Origin: JBBQRS01 sp038214535
GTDB taxonomy: Bacteria; Chloroflexota; Anaerolineae; CG2-30-64-16
Assembly (NCBI GenBank): GCA_038214535.1
Contig: JBBQRS010000144.1
Span: forward strand, 1 to 10,293
DNA length: 10,293 nt
Direction of reading: 5' to 3'
The position numbers and the translations under genes are program-made. The notes beneath the pieces are model-generated. The model worked only from the letters and a program-made list of their open reading frames with translations. It had not been told where the DNA came from and did not search any database. Positions within the stretch are counted from its first letter, which is position 1; each line of letters opens with the position of its first letter. Below are positions 1 through 5,172 of this stretch, piece after piece.

Positions 1-1636
1 GGCGTTCCGTCGCGAGGAAATGGTGCACTATCAGGCGCGGCTTCGCTCCATCGAGCAATTTCAGTACAACTTCGGCAGGTTGGTGGATGTGCTGTTGCGG
101 CGTGAGGATCAACCCGCGCGTAAGCTCGTAGTGTTCGTGGACGACCTCGACCGCTGCATGCCGGAGAAAGCGGTGCAGGTGCTGGAGGCGCTCAAGTTGT
201 TCCTCGACGCCGAAGGCTGCATTTTCGTCCTGGGGTTGGACCGCGATGCGATCGAGGCCGCCGTGCAGACCCGCTACCGGGGTGAGCTGAAGGCGCACGA
301 ATACCTGGACAAGATCATCCAACTTCCTTTTATCCTCCCGCCCATTGAAAAGGCGCAGATGGAGGCTTTTGTGCGGTTGGTCGCGCCGGAACTTCCGGAC
401 GAGCGCTGCATCCAGGTCTTTGCGCTGGGGTTGTCGGAGAATCCGCGCAAAGTCAAGCGCACCATTTACACGTATCTGATGCTGTGGCAGATCACGCAAC
501 ACCGTAAGCTGGGGCACGGTATCACGGCGGTGCGACTGGCAAAGGTCGTTGCCATCCGCGAGGCGCACCCCGAGTTTTATGAGACCGTGTTTCGCAACAA
601 GTTCACCTATCTGGGTGATCTGGAGAGATATTTCCGGGTGGAAGGCCGAGCCGGAAGGATGGAGGGCGATTCTGGGGATGAAAAACCCGACTTGCCGGAG
701 CCACTGAAGAAGTATCAGAGTCAGGATAATCTTAAGGAGCTATTGCGGCTTTTCGATGACGAAGACGCTTGCTTTGAAACCTTGACGCGCGATGAAATCA
801 AGGCTTACCATATGCTGACGAAGAGCGTCGCCCCGATCGAAGCGCCGGCGGTGTCGCGCACGTCCCGTTTGCCCATCGAGCCGGAAATGGTATCGGTCCC
901 GGATGACGGCCCATTCCCGATGGGTACGACGGAGGAGCAGGTCCAGGACATGCTGAAACACTTCGACTGGGCGAAGGAGTTTCAGGAGAAGGGCTATTTC
1001 AATCGCGAACAGCCGGCGGGTCCGATTGCAGTTGCGCTGTTTCAAATTGGGCGTTACCCGGTGACTAACGCAGAATACGCCGCCTTTGTGACGGCGCGTC
1101 GCCATCAGCCGCCCGCCCACTGGCGCGGCGACCGCCCACCGGACGAGTTGGTGGATCATCCGGTGGTGAACGTGTCGTGGAATGACGCAACAGCCTATGC
1201 TGCATGGTTGGCGGAGCGCGCCGGCAAGGCGTACAGGCTACCGACCGAGGCGGAATGGGAGAAAGCCGCACGCGGCACGGATGGGCGCATCTACCCGTGG
1301 GGGGACGGCTGGGATGCGAAGCGGGCGAACACTGCTGAGGGAGGGTCGGGCGGGACGACGCCGGTGGGGCAGTATAGTAAAGGCGGCGATAGCCCTTACG
1401 GTTGCGCCGACATGTCGGGCAACGTCTGGGAGTGGACGAGCAGTTTGTATAAACCGTACCCTTACAGTTCGGATCATGGACGGGAGGATCTGAAGGCCGA
1501 AGGCGCGCGCGTGTTGCGGGGTGGGTCCTTCGACAGCTATGAGAGGGGCGCCCGCTGTGCGGTTCGCGGCAGCGGCAACCCGAACGACCGCAGCGGCTAC
1601 TACGGGTTTCGGGTCGTCGTGTCCCCTGGCCTCTGA
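1..1636 (+). CDS. KAP-family P-loop NTPase fused to FGE-sulfatase/C-type-lectin domain; DGR target protein (5' partial)
   Basis: The frame is open to the left edge, so the N-terminus, including Walker A, lies upstream. Numbering below is from Met at base 20. Residues 37-45 (VVFVDDLDR) are the Walker B of KAP-type NTPases, followed by the typical helical part (VLEALKLFLD, then VFVLGLDRDAIEAAV-like). A linker runs from about 205 to 285. From about 286 to 538 there is an FGE-sulfatase fold: MVSVP..FPMG, GRYPVTNAEYAAF, HPVVNVSWNDA, RLPTEAEWEKAARG, YPWGD, DMSGNVWEW, RVLRGGSF and the terminal GFRVVVS. Known FGE enzymes use two cysteines after the RGGS segment. Here that stretch is the DGR variable region and keeps only Cys513, so formylglycine catalysis is unlikely and ligand binding is the better guess. 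No signal peptide or membrane segment is seen in the visible part. KAP NTPases are often membrane-linked or involved in conflict, so a sensor or receptor role is inferred. Confidence 0.9.
   Translation, partial: AFRREEMVHYQARLRSIEQFQYNFGRLVDVLLRREDQPARKLVVFVDDLDRCMPEKAVQVLEALKLFLDAEGCIFVLGLDRDAIEAAVQTRYRGELKAHEYLDKIIQLPFILPPIEKAQMEAFVRLVAPELPDERCIQVFALGLSENPRKVKRTIYTYLMLWQITQHRKLGHGITAVRLAKVVAIREAHPEFYETVFRNKFTYLGDLERYFRVEGRAGRMEGDSGDEKPDLPEPLKKYQSQDNLKELLRLFDDEDACFETLTRDEIKAYHMLTKSVAPIEAPAVSRTSRLPIEPEMVSVPDDGPFPMGTTEEQVQDMLKHFDWAKEFQEKGYFNREQPAGPIAVALFQIGRYPVTNAEYAAFVTARRHQPPAHWRGDRPPDELVDHPVVNVSWNDATAYAAWLAERAGKAYRLPTEAEWEKAARGTDGRIYPWGDGWDAKRANTAEGGSGGTTPVGQYSKGGDSPYGCADMSGNVWEWTSSLYKPYPYSSDHGREDLKAEGARVLRGGSFDSYERGARCAVRGSGNPNDRSGYYGFRVVVSPGL
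1511..1625 (+). repeat. DGR variable repeat (VR)
   Basis: This block aligns without gaps to the template repeat at 3199-3313 (constant offset of 1688). It has 17 mismatches. Sixteen fall on adenines of the template: 12 A-to-G and 4 A-to-T. The one exception is T3250 to G1562. It covers codons 498-535 of the target, with changes at residues 505-507, 510, 515, 517-519, 523 and 525-528. Residues N520 and N522 still carry the template AAC codon. The first 21 bases (to 1531) and the last 23 (1603-1625) are invariant. Just past 1625 the two copies diverge (CT versus AC at 1626-1627), as expected for IMH versus IMH*. Weaker similarity extends to about 1506 and 1630. Confidence 0.96.
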
Positions 1637-1667
1637 TCTCTGTTTCCTCTGAACTCTGTCTGGGGGG

Positions 1668-1687
1668 TCTGGGGGCAGGCCCCCAGA
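1668..1687 (+). promoter_or_regulatory. GC-rich hairpin/cruciform downstream of VR
   Basis: A perfect 8-bp inverted repeat (TCTGGGGG / CCCCCAGA) flanks a 4-nt loop (CAGG), about 40 bp past the VR and after the target stop codon. In the Bordetella phage DGR, a similar stem with a 4-nt loop just downstream of VR helps target recognition during retrohoming. That role is inferred here. The distance is larger than in the phage, and the template copy has no such hairpin nearby. A transcriptional function is also possible. Confidence 0.6.
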
Positions 1688-1694
1688 TGCTTAT

Positions 1695-1724
1695 GCCGCC
1701 GGTAGGCGGCCGACGATATTTTTT
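1695..1724 (+). terminator. Second hairpin plus T-run, possible intrinsic terminator of the target gene
   Basis: A 6-bp stem (GCCGCC 1695-1700, GGCGGC 1705-1710) with loop GGTA is followed after 8 nt by six T residues at 1719-1724. The gap between stem and T-run makes it a weak terminator. It could instead pair functionally with the hairpin at 1668-1687 as a tandem retrohoming signal. It lies immediately before the RT gene. Confidence 0.4.
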
Positions 1725-1736
1725 CACGGGTGAGAG

Positions 1737-2795
1737 ATGACCACACAGGTAATCGGCGCTTACGGCGACATCTACGCCTGGGACAACCTCTACGCCGCCT
1801 ATCGTAAAGCGGCCAGGGGTAAACGCGGTCGGCGACCGGCCGCGGCTTTTGAGTTCCGGCTTGAGGATAACCTGATCCAACTTCAGGACGAACTGGCAGC
1901 GGAGACCTATCAGCCCGGTCCTTACGAGAGCTTCTTCATCCACGAACCCAAGCGCCGCTTGATCAGCGCAGCGCCCTTCCGCGACCGGGTCGTGCATCAC
2001 GCCCTGTGTCAGGTGATCGAGCCGGCCTTCGAGGCCAGCTTCATCCATCACAGCTATGCCAACCGGGTCGGCAAGGGCACGCACCGCGCGCTGGACACGT
2101 GCCAACGTTGGGCGCAGCGTTACCCCTACGTCCTGCAATGCGACGTGGTGCAGTTCTTCCCGGCGGTTGACCATGCGCGCCTGCAAGGCCTCCTCGACCG
2201 CCGCGTCCGCGACGACGCGATCCGCCGTCTCATCGCCCGCATCCTTGAGAGCGGCGTTGGCGTGCTTAGCGAGGCGTACGAGATGGCCTACTTTCCGGGC
2301 GACGATCTGCTGGCTGCGACCCGGCCGCGTGGCCTGCCCATTGGAAACCTGACCAGCCAGTTTTGGGCCAACTGCTACCTAAATGGCTTCGACCACTTCG
2401 TGACGCGCGAACTGCGTTGCCCTGCCTATCTGCGCTATGTAGACGACTTCTTGCTCTTTGCCGATGACAAGCGAACCCTGTGGGGCTGGCGGCAGGCGAT
2501 CATCGAGCGGATGGCGAAGCTGCGGCTGACGATTCACGAGGAGCAGGCGCAGGCGCGACCCGTGACCGAGGGCATTCCTTTCCTGGGCTTCGTCGTCTAT
2601 CCGGATCACCGGCTGCTGAAGCGGCGCAAGGGGCTTGCCTTCCGCCGCAAACTGGCCGGCCTGCTCGACGACTACCGGCGGGGCAAGGCAGACAGGGAGA
2701 TGCTCGACCGCTCGATCCAGGGGTGGATTAACCACGCCCGTTACGGCGACACCTGGGGCCTGCGTCGCGCCATCCTGAAACCCGTGAGGCTATGA
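1737..2795 (+). CDS. DGR-type reverse transcriptase
   Basis: The 352-residue protein is an RNA-directed DNA polymerase that copies the template-repeat RNA into mutagenised cDNA for insertion at VR. The finger motif FRDRVVHHAL is at 81-90. Catalytic motif A is QCDVVQFFPAVDH, with Asp136. GLPIGNLTSQ at 199-208 carries the IGxxxSQ form that marks DGR reverse transcriptases; group II intron and retron enzymes usually have QGxxxSP there. The YVDD active site is at 234-237 (Asp236 and Asp237), and the primer-grip-like FLGF is at 282-285. No maturase or endonuclease domain follows, as expected for DGR RTs. Start ATG 1737 has only a weak purine-rich stretch upstream (GGTGAGAG). The stop codon overlaps the avd start by four bases (ATGA), indicating translational coupling. 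The gene appears intact. Confidence 0.95.
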   Translation: MTTQVIGAYGDIYAWDNLYAAYRKAARGKRGRRPAAAFEFRLEDNLIQLQDELAAETYQPGPYESFFIHEPKRRLISAAPFRDRVVHHALCQVIEPAFEASFIHHSYANRVGKGTHRALDTCQRWAQRYPYVLQCDVVQFFPAVDHARLQGLLDRRVRDDAIRRLIARILESGVGVLSEAYEMAYFPGDDLLAATRPRGLPIGNLTSQFWANCYLNGFDHFVTRELRCPAYLRYVDDFLLFADDKRTLWGWRQAIIERMAKLRLTIHEEQAQARPVTEGIPFLGFVVYPDHRLLKRRKGLAFRRKLAGLLDDYRRGKADREMLDRSIQGWINHARYGDTWGLRRAILKPVRL

Positions 2796-3190
2796 CCGCC
2801 ATGGCCGAACCTGAAGAGAGCCTGCCCATCTTCGTCAAGACCTACGACTTCCTGATCTGGCTGGTGCCACTGACGGAGCACTTCCCGCGTTTGCACCGCT
2901 ACACGATTACCCGCCGCCTGCTCGACGCCGCCCTGGATTTCCAGGAGGCGCTGCTCGCGGCCAACAGCCTGCGCGATCGGGCCCGCCTGGAACGATTGAC
3001 CGCGGCCGATGCCCACCTCAACCAGGTGCGCGTCTACCTGCGGTTGGCCCATCAATGGCGCTGGATGAGCGCCGGGCAGTACGAACATGCCAGTCGCCTG
3101 GTGGCCGAGTTGGGCCGGCTGTTGGGCGGGTGGCAGAAGATCACACGGCAGCAAGCGGCCGGTAAGGCCGTTTCTGCGGGGACCGGCTGA
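2792..3190 (+). CDS. avd: DGR accessory variability determinant (Avd), four-helix-bundle protein
   Basis: This small helical protein (132 residues) has the recognisable Avd pattern: LPIFVKTYDFLIWL, LTEHFPRLHRYTITRRLLDAALDFQEALL, then a third helix with YLRLAHQW and a fourth with QYEHASRLVAELGRLLGGWQK. Known Avd proteins form a pentameric, positively charged barrel that binds the RT and the TR-containing RNA, and they are required for priming and cDNA synthesis. The start at 2792 overlaps the RT stop. An in-frame ATG at 2801 lies 11 nt after a GAGG at 2786-2789 and is an equally good start (129 residues). The template repeat begins only a few bases after the stop, as in other DGRs where avd adjoins TR. 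Confidence 0.93.
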   Translation: MTAMAEPEESLPIFVKTYDFLIWLVPLTEHFPRLHRYTITRRLLDAALDFQEALLAANSLRDRARLERLTAADAHLNQVRVYLRLAHQWRWMSAGQYEHASRLVAELGRLLGGWQKITRQQAAGKAVSAGTG

Positions 3191-3198
3191 GGCCACGC

Positions 3199-3313
3199 GT
3201 GTTGCGGGGTGGGTCCTTCAACAACAATGAGAGGAACGCCCGCTGTGCGTATCGCAACAACAACAACCCGAACAACCGCAACGACAACAACGGGTTTCGG
3301 GTCGTCGTGTCCC
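3199..3313 (+). repeat. DGR template repeat (TR), transcribed as the mutagenesis template RNA
   Basis: This is the non-coding donor copy of VR, directly after avd. Read in the target frame it is crowded with AAC/AAT asparagine codons (thirteen), plus one TAT and one GAC. This arrangement lets adenine mutagenesis reach the widest set of amino acids without creating stop codons from AAY. About 30 adenines are present, 16 of them changed in the current VR. The invariant 3' end, 3291-3313, followed by AC instead of VR's CT, is the likely IMH*. The RNA presumably spans avd's 3' end, TR and some downstream sequence. Its exact ends cannot be read from the sequence. Confidence 0.96.
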
Positions 3314-3538
3314 ACGGCTTTCCGGCGAGTCGCAAAGACTCTCCGCCAGTATTCTGCATCGGCTACGGCTGATGCGGCGCGGTCGAAGGCCAGCGCAGCC
3401 GATTCCTGGCCGAGTCCGGCCCCCTGCGGCCGGCCGGGCATATAGCGAAGCGCCCCGCGCTCTTCGGCTTCCCACCGCTGGCGCGGGGCCACCGGTCTCA
3501 CTCGCCTCTGCCATACCCCACGCTGCACGAGCATCGAA
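3314..3538. other. Non-coding spacer downstream of TR with GC-rich hairpins
   Basis: No credible gene is seen here. A hairpin with a TACG tetraloop (GCATCGGC 3356-3363 / GCTGATGC 3368-3375, one G-T wobble) lies about 43 nt past TR. A 9-bp perfect stem (GCCCCGCGC 3452-3460 / GCGCGGGGC 3481-3489) with a 20-nt loop lies further on. Sequence after TR is part of the functional template RNA in the Bordetella phage DGR, so the first hairpin could belong to that RNA, but this is inference. Neither is followed by a T-run, so they are poor intrinsic terminators. Confidence 0.4.
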
Positions 3539-3769
3539 CGCGTAGACGCGTAGACGCGTAGACAGGCCCCATTTTGTCTACGCGTCTACGCCTCACTGGA
3601 GACTTTGACTTAACGCATGTTCAACCCGGAACGCAGACGCGTCGAAGCAGAGATCGCTCTTTAAGGGTTTAACAGACTCCTCGCAGCGCCACCCCTGAGA
3701 TTTACTATCCGACTTTGCTAAATCGCGTAGACACAATAAGGCCCTGTCTACGCGTCTACTGTCTACGCG
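3539..3769. repeat. Inverted-repeat element built from GTAGAC/GTCTAC units (MITE- or REP-like)
   Basis: Nine copies of the hexamer are present. Four read GTAGAC (3542, 3550, 3558, 3727) and five read GTCTAC (3576, 3584, 3746, 3754, 3761), often within CGCGTAGAC or GTCTACGCG. They form a perfect 16-bp stem (3548-3563 / 3576-3591, 12-nt loop) and a 9-bp stem (3724-3732 / 3746-3754, 13-nt loop). Both loops contain AGGCCC. The whole block begins with CGCGTAGAC (3539-3547) and ends with its complement GTCTACGCG (3761-3769), so it has terminal inverted repeats around a more AT-rich interior without a gene. It may be a small non-autonomous mobile element, a repetitive palindromic element or a protein-binding array. 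Confidence 0.65.
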
Positions 3770-3801
3770 TTTGCATTTCGCTTGACAGAATAGCTGTAGC
3801 A

Positions 3802-3817
3802 TAGCACAAATGTGCTA
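3802..3817. promoter_or_regulatory. Palindromic candidate operator upstream of the sugar kinase
   Basis: TAGCACA (3802-3808) and TGTGCTA (3811-3817) form a perfect 7-bp inverted repeat with a 2-bp centre. The right half-site TGTGCTA recurs at 3852-3858, 41 bp downstream, where it overlaps the -10 element of the predicted promoter. This layout suits a dimeric sugar-responsive repressor (GntR- or LacI-like), but the regulator is not in this window. Confidence 0.5.
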
Positions 3818-3833
3818 AAAAGTCAAATGAGTA

Positions 3834-3862
3834 TTGTAACGCCGGGCAGGATGTGCTATGAT
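3834..3862 (+). promoter_or_regulatory. Predicted sigma-70-type promoter of the sugar kinase
   Basis: TTGTAA at 3834-3839 and TATGAT at 3857-3862 are separated by 17 bp. Transcription would start near 3869 and give a leader of about 30 nt before the GTG at 3900. A half-site of the neighbouring palindrome covers the -10. Confidence 0.5.
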
Positions 3863-3899
3863 CGTTTCACGCCTTACGTGCAACGACAGGAGGAAGCCA

Positions 3900-5042
3900 G
3901 TGACCATCGTACGCCTTTCCGACATCAAACCCGCGGCCGCGTGCCGCTATGACGCCGTGGCGCTGGGCGAGGTGATGCTGCGGCTCGATCCGTTTGACGT
4001 GCCCACCGCGCGGGCGCGCACCATGCGCGTATTCCAGGGCGGCGGCGAGACCAACGTCGCCTGCGGGCTGAGCTACACCTTCGGGTTGCGTACCGCGGTG
4101 CTCACCGCGCTGGTAGACGACCACGTCGGCGCGAACATCCGCAACCAACTGCGCGAGGCCGGCGTGGACACGGGCAAGATCGTCTGGTTCAACACGAAGG
4201 ACGACGGCTCGCCCCACTCCACCGACCAGAAGGGCACGCTGATGAACGGGATCAATTTTACCTTCGCCGGCAAGGGCGTGATCCCGTCCGACACCCTCTA
4301 TTACCGGGCGCACACCGCGGCGCGCGAGCTGGCCCCCGGCGATTTCGACTGGGATAAACTGTTCGGCGAGGAAGGCGTCCGCGTCTTCAGCACCGGCGGC
4401 ATTTTTACGTTGATTTCCCAGAGTGCTGCCGCGCTCGCGCTGGAGGCGGCGGAGGCGGCGGAGGCGCACGGCGTATTCGTCGCCGCCGACCTGAACTATC
4501 GCTCGAAGGTGGAGCCGGACAAGGCGGTGGCGCGCGAGACCAATCGCCGGATGGCGCAACACCTCGGCTTCCTGGTGGGCAACGACAGCGACCTCGACGA
4601 CGCGCTGGGCTATGTGACGGAGGCGCCCGCGGAGGCGGGCTACGCGAGCTGGGTGAACGCCTATCGCGATACGGTGCGCCGCGTGGCCGCCGACCACCCC
4701 AACCTGAGCCTGATCGGGACGCAGTGGCGCGGCGCGACCAACGCCGACATGGTGAGCTGGGGCGCGGTGCTCTACGAGACAGCGACCGATACGATCTATG
4801 AAACCCCGCTGCGCGAAAACATCCCCATCGCCGACCGCACCGGCGGCGGCGACTCGTTCGCCTCCGGCGTGCTGGCCGCGCTGCTCAAGGGCCACGACCT
4901 GCAAACCGCAGTCGAGTGGGGCGCGGCGCACGGCATCCTGGTGCAGGAGACGCCGGGCGACATCACCATGATTGACGAGCGCGCGGTGCTGGCCGAAGTG
5001 CGTCGCGCCCGCGGCAAAGGCGGCGTCCGCGCCCTGCGGTGA
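3900..5042 (+). CDS. PfkB-family carbohydrate kinase, likely 2-keto-3-deoxygluconate kinase-like
   Basis: This 380-residue ATP-dependent sugar kinase of the ribokinase/PfkB fold probably phosphorylates 2-keto-3-deoxygluconate or a similar sugar acid in the cytoplasm. Near the N-terminus (19-51) is DAVALGEVMLRLDP followed by FQGGGETNVA, the substrate-binding glycine motif. DLNYRSK at 197-203 resembles the DxNxR segment of KDG kinases. The C-terminal PfkB signature is DRTGGGDSFASGV (312-324), with Asp318 as catalytic base. I chose GTG 3900 because a perfect AGGAGG (3888-3893) sits 6 nt before it. An upstream in-frame ATG at 3858 lies inside the predicted -10 and has no ribosome site. The protein is slightly longer than the usual 300-340 residues. 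It stands alone without other sugar-acid genes, so substrate is uncertain. Confidence 0.85.
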   Translation: MTIVRLSDIKPAAACRYDAVALGEVMLRLDPFDVPTARARTMRVFQGGGETNVACGLSYTFGLRTAVLTALVDDHVGANIRNQLREAGVDTGKIVWFNTKDDGSPHSTDQKGTLMNGINFTFAGKGVIPSDTLYYRAHTAARELAPGDFDWDKLFGEEGVRVFSTGGIFTLISQSAAALALEAAEAAEAHGVFVAADLNYRSKVEPDKAVARETNRRMAQHLGFLVGNDSDLDDALGYVTEAPAEAGYASWVNAYRDTVRRVAADHPNLSLIGTQWRGATNADMVSWGAVLYETATDTIYETPLRENIPIADRTGGGDSFASGVLAALLKGHDLQTAVEWGAAHGILVQETPGDITMIDERAVLAEVRRARGKGGVRALR

Positions 5043-5049
5043 GGGGGGT

Positions 5050-5145
5050 CGGGGAGCGGGGATCAGGTATTGGGTAGCGGGTATCAGGTATTAGGGAGCG
5101 CGATTGTCTCCTCTTCCCGTTCACTGATCCCCGATTCCCGATCCC
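5050..5145. repeat. Intergenic short-repeat spacer with inverted repeat
   Basis: ATCAGGTATT occurs at 5062-5071 and 5083-5092 (21-bp period, flanked by GGGTAGCGG and AGGGAGCG). CGGGGATCAG (5057-5066) is complementary to CTGATCCCCG (5124-5133), which allows a long stem-loop just after the kinase stop. It may terminate kinase transcription, though no clear T-run follows. It resembles the low-complexity spacer repeats also seen inside the T-box leader of this window. Confidence 0.45.
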
Positions 5146-5172
5146 TGCCCCCATCTGACAGGAGGTATTCTC

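Noticed and set aside
1065..2186. Long minus-strand open frame of 373 codons
   Set aside because: It runs antisense across the target gene and the RT. Its composition is arginine/proline-rich, as expected for a GC-rich shadow frame, and it shows no recognisable domain.
3209..3445. Plus-strand frame rich in Thr codons covering TR
   Set aside because: The threonine run comes from reading the AAC repeats of TR out of frame. TR is explained fully as a template copy of VR.
3539..3769. CRISPR array
   Set aside because: The repeats are only 6-9 bp, appear in both orientations and lack regular 30-40-bp spacers; no cas gene is present.
3782..3787. Perfect TTGACA as -35 of the kinase promoter
   Set aside because: No acceptable -10 hexamer occurs 16-18 bp downstream. 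The TTGTAA/TATGAT pair at 3834-3862 fits better with the GTG start.
3593..3802. Small minus-strand gene of 69 codons
   Set aside because: It lies within the inverted-repeat element, has no visible ribosome site of note and no recognisable domain.
3867..4931. Minus-strand open frame of 354 codons
   Set aside because: It is antisense to the intact sugar kinase, with Ala/Gly/Val/Arg-rich shadow composition and no domain.
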